64,000 nucleotides of DNA. Origin: Carposina sasakii. Its lineage: Eukaryota; Arthropoda; Insecta; Lepidoptera; Carposinidae. The DNA is taken from contig CP053170.1 of NCBI GenBank assembly GCA_014607495.2, positions 4,464,001-4,528,000 on the forward strand, written 5' to 3'. The notes under the pieces were generated by a model. The model made no database searches, was not told the origin of the DNA, and was given only the letters and a program-made list of their open reading frames with translations. The position numbers and the translations under genes are program-made. Within the stretch, counting starts at the first letter, position 1. Every line of letters begins with the position of its first letter. Below, piece by piece: positions 44,709 through 58,300 of the stretch.

Positions 44709-45131
44709 GTATAAAAGAGGAGGTGGGACTATGAACTGAGTCGTGTGGCAATTGTGACGCCACGACGTCATGATAGGGGCGGAGCTTCAGCGCCAGTGTA
44801 ACGCAGTAGCTGTAACCACACGCTTGTGCTCCGAAATGTAACCGTATTAAAATTACAAAGACACTAGCGCTTTTAACAGGGTACTTTATTTTACTGAAAC
44901 GTAGTACAATCTTGCCACCTAGTGATGAGTAATTGCACTAGTAAAAAAATCTTGAATCATATTAATAATGAGCAAGTAGTTTGGCTAGTCACTACAAGGT
45001 GGTTTCTACGTAAATGGGCAGGGCTACAGTGTTCAATGCTCCCCTCGCCCCATACTTCACCCCCGCTCCGCGGCACACTATTTTTGTATGAAAATATACT
45101 TAGTCCTCTTTTATTTCTTCTCCATGCATAA
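44709..45131. repeat. Repeat family M, copy 1 (with internal insertion)
   Basis: ggtgggactatgaactgagt, acgtcatgataggggcggag and ttcacccccgctccgcggca match the reverse complement of 57305-57550. Copy 1 carries about 170 extra bases near 44835-45005. The repeat includes a CRE-like gacgtcat and a tataaaag, so it may bring promoter-like sequence where it lands. Confidence 0.6.
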
Positions 45132-45546
45132 GATTCATAGCTAAGGAACATTTACTACGGTTGCGATCACTATTACAGCAAATACAAACGAAGAATTAAT
45201 GAAAGAACCAAGAGGCGTTCCTTTTTCACTATTATTCCATTTCATTGTAAAAATGAACGCAGCCTAACTCGATATTCCTATAAAGTTTAATGAAATAAGA
45301 ACTAGATCACAATATCAGCGATCTAATAATGGCACAATGAATAACGCCTTATATGCGAATATGGTGTTAATTATTTATCACGAAAGGTATTAATCACCTT
45401 TAAGTCATTGGATCTCAAAAATAACTGTAAATAAACTATGTAGGTATACGCATATACAAGTGACAATTTTATTGTGAAGTTCAGTGAAATTTCGTGTCGT
45501 CTCAACTGACTTATTAGTACAAATATTATTAAGAAAAAAAAATATC

Positions 45547-45618
45547 ACCAAGTAAGATTTGAACTCACGACCTCTCGCAAACCGTACTTTTGCTCTAACC
45601 ATGCTCAGTTGGTCGGGT
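45547..45618 (-). repeat. Decayed tRNA-like SINE head
   Basis: This minus-strand copy (starting near gacccgacc, ending ttacttggtg) has a disrupted D arm. It is intergenic, left of MEAK7. Confidence 0.5.
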
Positions 45619-46239
45619 CAATTAACTCGACTTATTAGTGCAAGAGCGAGACAAATTACAATCAATAATCTCACTCGGGTATAATCAATTCTATCTTTCA
45701 AAAATCAGATCAAACATACTTCAGATCGACATAATGTAACATACAAAGGCACCTAATAACGCACTTTTTTTTTTGCTAAAAATTAACAAGCCACAGACTA
45801 ATATACATAAGTAAAATATAAATAATTAAGAATAGCTAGACGAACATAAAAATCTGTTAATAATAATAATTTCATCCTAAATATAAATAATTATATATGT
45901 AATACATACAATCCTTTAATTTAAGTAATTTTAGAAAACTAAATAAGACAGTGATTTTTGAACTTTTTTCCCATCAATTTGGTATAAAATACGCATTCGA
46001 TATATAATATTCATAATGTTATTACGAACAACATATCAATACATATAACTTAGGTATAAATAAGAAACAAAACATTCAAATAAATTTGAAATTCATACAT
46101 ACAAAGATTCACGAACAAAAAACCTTAACTCGCAACTATTTCGATTTAAAAAACACTGAAAAAATCATCGCTAGCTAAAATAGAATCGATTTCATTCAAT
46201 CCGCCTCCAAAAGTATCGTTCATTCATTCGTTCACTTCA

Positions 46240-46350
46240 TTATAAGGGGGGCGGTTCTCTGAGACCTTCACTATGTCGCGCCTTTCCTGCCATTTCTAGG
46301 ATAGCTTTCGCCTCTGGGTTTGCGTCTAGGACGCTTGTGTCACGCTCATC
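46240..46350 (-). CDS. MEAK7: MEAK7 exon 9, C terminus
   Basis: Acceptor attttcag; DERDTSVLDANPEAKAILEM, AGKARHSEGLREPPPL and stop taa at 46240-46242. The 'RHSEGLRE' end is a family signature. Confidence 0.9.
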   Translation of the reverse strand, partial: DERDTSVLDANPEAKAILEMAGKARHSEGLREPPPL

Positions 46351-49300
46351 CTGAAAATAATTAATTGATTTTGTTAATAATATTTCATTTTAATACCAAT
46401 ATTTATACTATCTAAGATTTAACTAAGTTAAATTCTAATATTAAGGTCAATTTAATTAGATGACTTCTTTTTAACTCGAGACTAGACCACAGAAAGTACT
46501 ACTTCTAAATACATGGTTGATTTCTAAATAAAAAAAAAATCTTTACAACACATTGCCTTAGGCCCATACCACGAAAGATACATTATTTGGACACAAACAT
46601 CAATATTCCGAGATACGAACCCAGGACATACGTCAATCGGTCTTTCTACCCAACACCAACATAGCTGATTTTTTAAATACATATCTAATTGATTTCTTAA
46701 TACATTATCGATTTTTAAATTCAAAACCGATTTCTAAATTCAAACCCGATTTCTAAATTCAAAACCGATTTCTAAATACAAAACCCATTTCTAAATTCAA
46801 AACCCATTTCTAAATTCAAAACCAATTTCTAAATTCAAAACCGTTTTCTAGATACAAAACCGATTTCTGATTTCTAAATACATAATTGATTTCTAACTAC
46901 ATAACGACATTACTTTTACCAGCACCACATAACTTTGCAGTAGGTACTAGTTCCTGAATCCGTCGCTGACTTGTGACTTCCCGACCAGCTGTAAGAAGTT
47001 CCTGTCGGATTTCCTCGTGTCGAGCACACTGCTGCGAGTTGACGCTATCGACTCCAACTGGATGGGGTTGGGAAGGGGCGGTTAAAGGGGTTGGGGTGAT
47101 CAGGGAAGAAGGGGTGATTAGAGAAAAAGGGATGATTAGAGAAAAAGGGGTGATTGGAAAAAACGGGGTTGTTGGGAATGAGAAGAGGTACGGCCTCGTA
47201 CACACGCACAAACACAAAAGCGGGGACGGCAAAGTAAAGCATCGAATTTTGCCAGTTGCCATTTAAATGAAATTATAAAAAAAACACGCGTAAATTTTTT
47301 TTATGTAGCCTGACTGTCAGTCTCACGACTAATGTACCTCTTACGCTCAATCTCTAAAGTAGCTCTATGTAAAACTTAAACTCTAAAGTGTGCCAAAGAT
47401 ATATAAAAACACATACATATTGTATACAGCCGAAAGACATAACCCTAATTCTGATACAGTCGGGTAAACGTTAAAAGTTGTATATCGTGGCCCCATAAAT
47501 CTAAGATAATATAATTATGAAGGCTTATCTCTCTCCGGTCGTGACTATTAGTGTAAAGGGATAGAGAGTGCACCTATGTTTGCGCACACACTTGTGCACT
47601 ATTACATCTACGTTGAGATTTGGTTTTGGTACACTCTGATCACGATATTAGTTTCCACTTAAAACGGATCATATGATCAATGTGAACTAACCCCGTTGAG
47701 ATCGAAATACGTTCAAGACATTGAGGAAGAAAAAACAACTCACCGATTCCTTAACCGAGAGCGGTTTATCTCCCACGCCCCATACTTCCAGACTCTTGAT
47801 ATGAAAAGTGGCCTCCTTGCTCAGTCGTTTGAACCCGCGGTAGGTGGAACACGATTCGGCTGACGATCCTTCGCCAAACGGATCCGCGTTCACCCATATA
47901 CCACCGAAGTTGAATTGCCCACCCATTAGCTGAGAATTATACAAATTAACATTTATTGACGTATCAGTTCAACGCCTATAAGAAACGAAAATAAACGCCG
48001 GTGTCACCTCTAGAAAAACACGGAAATACGTAGGCGGGGGCAGTGAATGTGTTATTGTTATTATACTGGACATTTTTCTGTCGTCAACGTTTCCGTATAC
48101 TACGCATTCTCCTCATCATCACGACCATTTTCCTACATGGAAGCATGTCTGGAAAGTGTCTGGTTTCCAAGATATTAAGGTCCAAAGTTGAGTTTTCCCG
48201 AAAAACAATGGTGTTAAAAAACTAACGCAAAGACTACCTATAGAGACCATACAATGCGCGCGTGCGACAATAAAAAAATCAATAAAAAAATGCCAAAAAA
48301 TTAAAATCGTTTTCCAGTATTTTCTATTTAATGTACATAGTCCTCGTAAACGGCGGCAACCGAAAAACATCCTGGTATATGTTGTAGATATGTTCCACCT
48401 TAATACGACACTATCTGCTGCTAGTTTATAATATACAGGTTAATACTTACCAATCCATTAGGCAGCGTCTTCGTATGATAGTTCATATACTGGTAATGGT
48501 TGTTGAAAGTCGTCCCGGGATAGACCCGCATCTTAGGCGCTAGAGAGAATAGGAAACTCGTGTCGTTTCCCGCGAAGTTGGCACTGATCGCCCACGCCTC
48601 GGGAGCGTAGCCTCCGAATATGTAGCCGTTGTTGTCTTCTATGATGACCAGGGACGGGCCTTGGTCTTGGATTCGACCTGGTTAGGAGGAATCATGTGTC
48701 AAAGGGCAAGCACGAACTTATCGACAGTCTTACGGACTGTTAACTAACAGGCGTTTTTCCAATAGACAACAAGACCACGGCTTTTTGTCATTTTGTATTG
48801 GGGGGGCGTGTCGTGGTCGTGTGAGACTCGAAATGTGGATAGCAGCTTGATATGATGATGTTTGTTTCCGAGTCTTGGGTGTTTCTATACTTATGTATTT
48901 ATATACTATATTAGGGTCGATTTCGGCAGTCACACTTAAACCTAAACCTAATCTTAGTCAGGTCTATCTCTCTCCGTTCTTAACATAAATGGCTGAGAGA
49001 GAAAAGGACAGGTAGGACTAATCTTACGTTTAGGTTTAAATGTGACTGCCGGAATCGACCATATTATATTCCGTTGCTTGCTACGACACAAGACCTTATG
49101 GATCTTAGTGTGGAACTACGAGTAGGTTAATGTATGGTGAAGTGTCTGAAATTTATATTTTTGTATGTATATTCTAGCTGTAGTGTCTAGCAGAAGCTTT
49201 AGTTAAGTGTATTCTTCGTGTAATCTCACCAGCCATAGTAGAGAAGGACTCCCCGTGTATGTGCGAGGAGAAGAGGAACCTCCACTGGTGCTGGTGCTTC

Positions 49301-52300
49301 TGCGGCAGGTGGCTGTTCAGGAACACGATGTGCGACAGGTCGATGAAGGCCGGGTAGTCCGGCATGGCCTCTAGACCTGGTGCGAAGGACCGTGTCAGTT
49401 ATACTTACTAGTATTATGAATGCGAAAGTAACTCTGTCTGTCTGTCCGATTTAAATTAAATTTGGTAGGAGATTGACTAAGCCCATCCCATACTCATTTG
49501 TATCTTCTCTGTGTATCATATGTTTGTCATTTGTCTGTACCTTCTTTTTGTTATAATTTCATTATTGTCTTATAATATCTCCTTTTTTTCTTGAATTGTG
49601 TTGTCTGTGTATAAGCGAAGAGTCAAATAAACTATATTCTATTCTAAGTTTGGTACATACATAATATCGCAGCTTCTTACTATAGGGGCATAATTCGAAA
49701 AATATGATTGTTGGGAAAACGCGTTTAAAGTTGTAGACGTGTTGATTTTGTGCCCATATATTATAAAAACTCAAAATAGCCAAATAGACTAGATTCTATT
49801 CTAAATTTGGTACATAATAGTTATGTTTTATTAAGTACATAGTGTTCACGGAACAATGAACATGCACCGAGGAATAGTGGCTACTAGCCGTAACCAAAAC
49901 GATGTTTCAGTATTTTACTAGATTACTAGACTACTGAGATATAGATTTAAGACCACGTGTAGAGAAAAAATTTATTTGTGTGTATAGGTGTAAATTGTAT
50001 AAATAGTTTTAATTTTATTGTAATAAACGTGAAGCGTGTCTCAATCATTCACGGGACCAAGAAGTTCCCAGCCTAGCCTGGATGAGCAAAGAGGTCCCCA
50101 GCTTGCCTGGATGAGCAGTGAAGTTCCCACATGACCAGTTCATGAATTACAGCATCCCCTCACCACCCTTAGCCTAACCAGTCTTGTGAACCTATCCGTG
50201 TGTACATTGCACCTAGTACACAAGACCTTACGGCAGATATCCCGTATGGATAGGGCTAGGGCCTGCTCCAAAAATGGCTATGTAATTTGACTAGCCGTGC
50301 AGACTGTACACAAACAAAACGACAACAACAATTCTCATTGGCTTGTTCAAGGATACGTCAAAATTGTTAATGATAGGTCGGATAAGACGTGAGAGACTGA
50401 CCTTTATACCGTGTCACTACCAAACCTCGGTGATTGCACGTGTCTAGAAAAGCTGGATCTAGTATGGGTCTATATAAGGTCTATCCAAAATGAGTGATTA
50501 TCTTTTGATACGAAATTATAGGTAGGTAAAAAGAAACAACTTTCACTATGGGACCAACTCGGAAATACTGAGAAAAAAATCAGCTGTTCCATACATTCCA
50601 CTGCAGTAATTATTCGAGATTGTATGGAACAGCTGATTTTTTGTTCAATATTTCGGAGTTGGTCCCATAGTGAAAGTTGTTTCTTTTTACCTACCTAGTT
50701 TTGACCTTATATACCCAGTACATAGACATGAAAGTACAGAGGGCGTAAAAACTGTGACCAGAGGGCGTAGTGCGAGTTTTCACTTCGAACTCGTTCGCGT
50801 TAACGTAAAACAGCCAACCAATCACATTATGACATGATGACGTGATGTAATAAAAGTGAGAACAACGGCACGCTGTGATTGGTCGAATAGTTTACGTTTA
50901 CGCAATCGAGTTCGAGGTATAAAATTGCACTAAGGCCTCTGCCCCCGTATCGGCTTATCATTTTTCACAGTTCATAGTGATGATCTCTCAAGAATCTTAA
51001 CAAATGGAAGTGGCATAATGCTTGGTCAGAAAAATATGACAACACACGCATACATGTCACTTTAAGTTCATTAATACTATCAATGTGTCATAAATTAATA
51101 AACGCCAAGTTAACTACACACACAACTCCACAATCCTTATGTATTTGTAAGTAATCGTTAAAAAAAAAACAAAAGTAAATAAACAATTGTCAAAAAAGAT
51201 AGCCGATAACGCCGCTGATCGGGTAATTAGTTTTTTTTTTTTCTTAAAATCTGTTTCTGATGTTTATATCTGACTCACCGATTACAGCGGGCATGAGGCT
51301 GGGCATCAGCGTGGGCAGCTGTGTGGGACTCTCATCTCCCGCCTTCTTGCTGATCCCGTACAGGTTTACAAACACCAGTTCGGTCATCTTCTTCAGCAGG
51401 ATGTTAGACATCAACCTGTAGCACGTGATTTGATTTAGTATTCCGTTTAACTTGTCAATGATCATTTACGTCTATCACCATAGCGGTTAAATGTAGCTGT
51501 GAGATCTCCTTTAAGGTCACAGCACACATATTAACCCGGAAAGGGTTCAGTATTGTTTGCATGAAACTCCCTATCGCAAAGCACACTAGTCAGAATCGTA
51601 ACGTAATCGCCTCGCCTCGAAACAGAACAAAAATATATTATGTTGGTATCCTAAAATCACCTTCGAATTAATATTATTTTATATGAAATCAACATATTTA
51701 ATTGAGTACACATGACTTACCACTTATAAAGCTGCGAGGCGGTACACAAATTAAGCGTGACATCTGCATCTCCGGCCGCCGACGCCGCCGTGGCCTCCCC
51801 TAACGCCTGCACGTGCGACGGTCGGCCGCGGAAACCTTTGTCTATCCACATCTTAGCGCGTTTGGACGAGGATGACTTGAGCACCTTTATGTAGGTCGAG
51901 GCTATGCTTTCGCAGTACTGGATGGTGGAAGATATATAACAAAGGTCAATCTTATCTTATGAACGTACGAGGGGTATCATGAAAATTGGGGTAAAAAAAT
52001 CTATACAGGGTGTTTTTTTTGTGGCCACCATTAACGAAGGGTACGTACTCTATACATCAAATAAAGTAAGTTAATGCCAAAAAAAATGCTGGGATTTTTT
52101 TTTAATTTTTAATTTTTATTACTTGATCTGGCGAAATTTATAATGTCTATCTAGTGTTTATGCTAGTTTTTTTATTGACAGATATTAATTATTTCTCGTG
52201 AAAAAATCTTGCTACGCGCGTCTATGTGCATTTATGCAGAAAAACGCTTTACTCAACTTTGGACCCTAATATTTTGGAAACCAGACACTTCCCAGGTATG

Positions 52301-55300
52301 CTTCCATGGAGAAAAATGATCGTGATGATGAGAAGATTCCGTAGTTTATGTTTAAGAGACATAAACAGTACAAATAATAAAGCTTTATTCCTTAGTCACT
52401 CTGAATCGTTTTCTTTGTTTGCTAGGATAAACAGAAACGCTATTATAGGCTTCGGAAATCCTATATTTTTCGCTTTAGCAAACGACTATTCTGAGCTGAG
52501 TCACAGAAATGTACAGGACGACGGAAACGGTGAAAGCCCGCTCATATCAGTCACGCTTAGTGCTTTGTTTCCAAAAGACCCATAAAGTGCCAATTTCGTA
52601 GAAAACGGGCTTGATATATCCATTATAACGCCTTAAATAAATCTGTCGTTGCTTTTATTTATTTATCAAATAAAAGTTTGTAACAAAGATTGGGTCCTTA
52701 TAATGGAATATTTTTTAAATATTTAGAAAAATAAAAACACTAGTCGTAGATGAGCCTTTGATGATACGAGATATTATAAATAAAAGTAATTACAACTTAA
52801 CTATATTAAGGGACGATTTTTAGCTTATCTAAGGATACATTTAATGCTGGATTTCTCTTAAACTTGATCTATGACTATCTATCTGAAGGATACAATTAAT
52901 GTTGTCTTTATTTGATCAAGTTTTAGAGAAATCCAGCATAAAATGTATAAAGGATATACTATATAGAAAAATCGTTTGTTAGTAACATAGGCCACAATAG
53001 TCAAGCAAGATATAATATCTCACCTCTTTCAACAGCTGGTACGGTAGTTCCGCATCGTCGCTATACGCTTTTCCTAAACTGTTATAAATCAGCGTCACTC
53101 GTTCCTCGACCGAACCTGAAAACAGGTAATTTACAAGATCACAAAATCTATTAAGAAATATGTATAATATAGACAAAATAAAACGGAGTTAGAAATTAGA
53201 ATAGAGACTCGTTCCCAGGACTAAACTAATTTGCGCTGAGAGTGTGCCTTGCAATCCTTAAACACATATTTGCTTTGACCAGTTATTACATAGCTTTTTG
53301 TCGCAGAAATGTGAGATATCTCGATCTCACCAAGTTCATGCTACGAGCGCAGATGTCAGATCTCTCTTACCCGCCATATAGTACGCGTGGGCGTATAAAA
53401 AAAGACTCACCTCGGACATTGAAAACGTATAGCTCAGCGAATCGGTTGAACTCGCAGGTGACAGCCTTGTGCGCTCCCGAGTCGAACAGAAAGTTGGATA
53501 GATACTGCGCAAGGCGCGGGTCGATTTGGGGACCCCAATACTTCTGGAATGCGGAATAGAAAACTGTTATGGATGTACCTACGGAGCCGTTTTTGGGGAC
53601 TTTGGAACGAAAATGTCTAGAACTATTCGTGACAGTCGATGCTTGAATATTTTTTAATGCCTAAGCAAAGCGAGGGCGGGTCGCTACTAGAAAATAAAGA
53701 TGTGAACCTAAAATCCATTACAAAGTTATAATTCACTGTTTCGTCTACCAACATTATTACCGTTTTATGTGCGCATAAATCTCTGTTTACGCGTTAGTTT
53801 ATAGCTGTCTAGAAATAGTAATTAACTAAAAAGATACGTTACTGAAAAACCTATTCATCTCTCACATAAATTACTCATTTTTATTGGTCATTATCTTTTG
53901 TAATTTAGTTAGATATTTTTTTAGTTGGTCTTGGAGGCTTCACACCGGAATTTAAGCTGAAACACCAGCTGCATCTCATTCTGAGAATGATGTAAGAATC
54001 TACTAAGGGCGTTCTCTCAGGCGATGAGTATCCAACATGCTTAGGTGTCTTTATATCTGGCTCCACCTATGCTAAATGTAGCTGCAGCATCTCTTTCATG
54101 GATCTATAATGCTGCAGTTATGGGTACCCAATTTTGACGACCTAAAATTACAACGTCTTAAAATGGTATACAGGGTGTAACAAAAAGGGTATGTTAAGCG
54201 AAAAGCTATGTGAAAAGCCGAAATTTATTAGTGAACCTTTAATAGTGAACCTCTCCTGAAAATTTGAGACTTGAAATCACATGTTTATTTTTCCCAATAG
54301 TATGGAGAATTTTTAAATAACTCAGGAATTTTCATACAATCTTGAAAAATAAACATGTGATTTCGAGTCCCAAATTTTGTGGATAGGTTCACTACAGTGG
54401 GCTACTCAGATAGCTTTTCGCTTAACATACCCTTTTTGTTACACCCTGTATATAAAATAAATCTTTTTATATTAAGACAGATTCACCAAAATTTACGATA
54501 ACTAAAAAAAAAACTCCACGTAATGTCCGGACCTTGGATGTTTACAAATGGTTTCCATCAATCAGTAATAACAGGCATTGTTTTTGTTAGTCCACGAAAC
54601 CACAGTATTATGTGGAGTTCGTTTCATTGAATAACTCCCGGAATTATTTCGGAACTTATACGGTTACGTTTTTTCGAGTGTAAATGTGTGACCACTGAGC
54701 CTAGACGGCTGGTCACATTTGAGCTTGAGATGTATTGTTATTTTCGTCTTAGTCATGAGGGTGACATCGGGTCAAAAAGTTTTCGTAGTCCGGTTTCTTC
54801 TTGAAACAAATGAGGTTATTGTACGATAATGTTGTTATTATACAGGATGTAACAAAAAGGGTATGTTAAGCGAAAAGCTATGTAAATAGCCCACTATAGA
54901 GAACCTATCCACAAAATTTGAGATCCGAAATAACATGTTTATTTTTCCCGATAGTATGGACAATTTTTAAATATTTCAGGAATTTTCATACAATCTTGAA
55001 AAATAAATCTGTGATTTCGAGTCTCAAATTTTGGAAATAGGTTCTCTATAGTGGGCTATTTAAACAGCTTTTCGCTTAACAAAGCCTTTCTGTTACATCC
55101 TGTATAATATAGTATTACAATGTCTTTTTCGCTATTTCGCAATTTTCCTAGATCCAACCTATAATGTACCTACACCGATCTTAATTCATTATCCGTAATG
55201 AAAATAAACATGGCCGTACTAAACGCGCGGAAATGTTTACATTCCATCCATATTTACCCGCTTTACGTGTACCACCAATCATATTTTCGTCTCACTTTAA

Positions 55301-58300
55301 CAAAACAAAGGAATCAATGAACAAAGTTTACCCCGGTTTAAATTATCTGATGGTCAAGGTAACATTGCTTGCCCCTGTAGGTCACCATTCTGGTCAACGT
55401 TCCCGAAAACTACGGAATCTCCTCATCATCACGATCATTTTTCTCCATGGAAGCATACCTGAAGTGTCTGGTTCCCAAGATGAGTAAATAGACTGCGTTT
55501 TTCTGCATAAATGCACATAGTCGTGGGTAGTAAGATAGAGAGAGAAATAATTTATATCTGTCTTTGAAAAAACTAGCAATAACATGGGAGACTATAAATT
55601 TTGCCCGAGCAAGTAATGAATTTAAAAAAAAATACATCGTTTTCCAGCTTTTTTGGCATCAACTTTACTTTATTTGATGTATAGAGTACGAACCCTTCGT
55701 TAAGGGTGGCAACGAAAAAACACCTGTATGAGGTCTTTTCAAATTAGTGATTATCTTTTGACACGAAACTAGGTAGTTAAAAAGAAACAACTTTCACTAT
55801 GGCACCTACTCCGAAATAGTAAAAGGAAAAATCTGCTGTTCCATAAAATCGCGAATAATTACTGCACTGAAATGTATGGAACAACTGATATTTTTTTTCA
55901 CTATTTCGCAGTTGGTCCCGTATACATACATAACCTCACACCTATGTCCCATAGGAGTAAGCCGAGGCGTGTTGTATCTATGATTGATTTAAAATGTTAT
56001 TTTATGCTTACCACAATATTCAAAAACGTACCTATCTGTAAAATTAAAATTAGATTTAATGTCCAAATGAGGTAGCCAGTCTTCAAAGTTGGGCAAGAAA
56101 GTCCTTTATAAAAATACATACTAACTGCCTGCATAATTTATAGCACTTTTTGTTATGTGACCATATTATTTTATAAACGCAACATTTAATATAGCTGTGA
56201 ACAAAAGGTCTTTTACGCTATAATAATATGGTAGCCTGTAATATGGTAGTTTGTATGCGAGGCTTTTTAGAAAATATTTCGGTAAATTTTCACGCAAGCG
56301 AATGGTTCGATATATGTAAATACGACGAAAAATATTGTAGTCTAGCCTATAAAGAAGTGCATGAGTTTTCATGTAAGCGTTACTAGGCAATAATCCCCAG
56401 TCAATACGGCTCACACGTAGCTATATTAATTTCGAAGGTTAATTAGTCCATGGTCTAATAATATTGCTCAGTTAGACCTGTGTTCATCAACGTTCGATTA
56501 ATGTAATCGCTCGGTTAGCAGATTTTAAAGGTGTTTTATGACAACTAATGTTTAAGATTCATTACAATTAAACACATGTAAAATTATTAACAAATAATAA
56601 ATAGTTATTAACAATATTATTCATAAGAAAAAGCGTCAATAAACACGGTAAACACCCTTTCAAAAACTCTTTTCTTAATCGAACGTTAATGAACATGGGC
56701 TAGAGCATTACGAGTAAGTACAAATTAACATACATTAATATACACACGGGTGTATTCGGGGTAGCTATTTAGCCAGAACTGCGTGTTCGCAAAGACCTCA
56801 CAGCCACAGATCTGTGCTCAATGAGTAAAAAGTATTTAAAAATTAACTTAAGTAGGTATACCTATATCATAGAGGAATAAGATGTAGATATAGAGTGCTA
56901 ATGTCACACTAACAGTTTCGATGCACCATTAGCCTCTTAGGTACCTCACAATTCGAGTCCTTGACACTTAGATTCTTTTAGTGTAATGTATAGTAATGTA
57001 GGTACTACATTACTTATGTATTGTAACGTACAGTAATGCAATCTAAGTGTCAATGGCTGGAATTGTGAGGCACCGAAAAGTCTAATGGTGCATCGAATCA
57101 GTTAGTATGACATTAGCAATGTTATGTCTACATCTTATTCCTCTATGCCTATACATATAGACACAGCTGTGTTACCGAAATGGGTTAGCCTGAACTCCAT
57201 GATCATATGGATATCCCACAGCCAGGTTAAACATAGCGGGGACAGATGTTAATGATCACTGACAAGTTGCTAACTTATCGCCTGAGAGAACGTCTGAGAT
57301 CCTTAGTCGACTCCATGGAGAAGAAATAAAAGAGGAGCAGCGGCTAAGTATGTTTTCATACAAAATAGTGTGCCGCTGAGCGGGGGTGAAGTATGGGACG
57401 AGGGGAGCATCCTAACACTGTAGCCCTGCATAACTAGTACTTGCATAAGCGTGTGGTTTACCGCGTTACACACACTGGCTGAAGCTCCGCCCCTACCATG
57501 ACGTCATGGCCTCAGGATTACTCAGTTCATAGTCCCAATAACTCTGACGAGATACACGGAAAAAGATGCAGTTGATGTATACTAGTACATAGCATATGTG
57601 TTAATTCACGACTTAACTTAAATCTAAATTTAGTATTTGCTGCAAGTGGACTTTAAACTTAAATCGAGGATAATGGCAGCATCAAAATTATACTGACTAT
57701 AGAAAAAATATCGGTTACATCATTTATATTTACACAGACAGTCGTAACAAGGGCAGAACCAGTTAAACGGACAAACAAATAAGGGTACGTCTATCGCTAA
57801 TGAGCAAACACGTGAATTTATATACAAACAGAAAGGGTATGTTAAGCGAAAAGCTTATAGAGAACCTATTCCCGACTCGAAATCACATTTTTAATTTTCA
57901 AGATTGTATGAAAATTCCTGAGATATTTAAAAAATACAATGGTAAACTTGTGATTTCGGATCTCTGTGGATAGGTTCTCTATAGTGGGCTATTTACATAG
58001 CTTTTCGTAACATACCATTTTTGACTGGACACTAGTGTATAGAACCGGGAAAGTACCGAAATTCCCGGGAATTTTTGGAAGCGGTAAAAGAACCGGGAAT
58101 TAAAATACAGGAACCGGGATTTTCGGTACTTTCGAAATCGTAAATTGACATTTTCGTAGCTGTAATTTATAGCGATATGGTAATTTGACGCTACGCGTGA
58201 GCGGTTACTTTCCCGCCCAAATAGTAACGAAATGTGCAATAAGGTTGTATTACCTACTACTAAAACGTACTAGACATCAACAACAACCCAACATTCGCTC

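Larger units (their letters stand above)
40998..46239. other. Intergenic region between the zinc-finger and MEAK7 3' ends
   Basis: The two genes converge here. I see only repeats (41670-41800, 42055-42250, 42932-43086, 43265-43325, 43601-43724, 43889-44118, 44709-45131, 45547-45618) and AT-rich sequence. No open frame has splice signals or compositional support as a gene. Confidence 0.5.

Noticed and set aside
46897..47262. 121-codon minus-strand frame (and 97-codon plus-strand frame) in MEAK7 intron 8
   Set aside because: The repetitive part comes from the 18-bp minisatellite, and the exons on either side already join in phase without it. A short non-repeat part is kept as a minor finding.
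52226..52585. 119-codon plus-strand frame
   Set aside because: Its first third is family D repeat sequence and the rest has no recognised domain.
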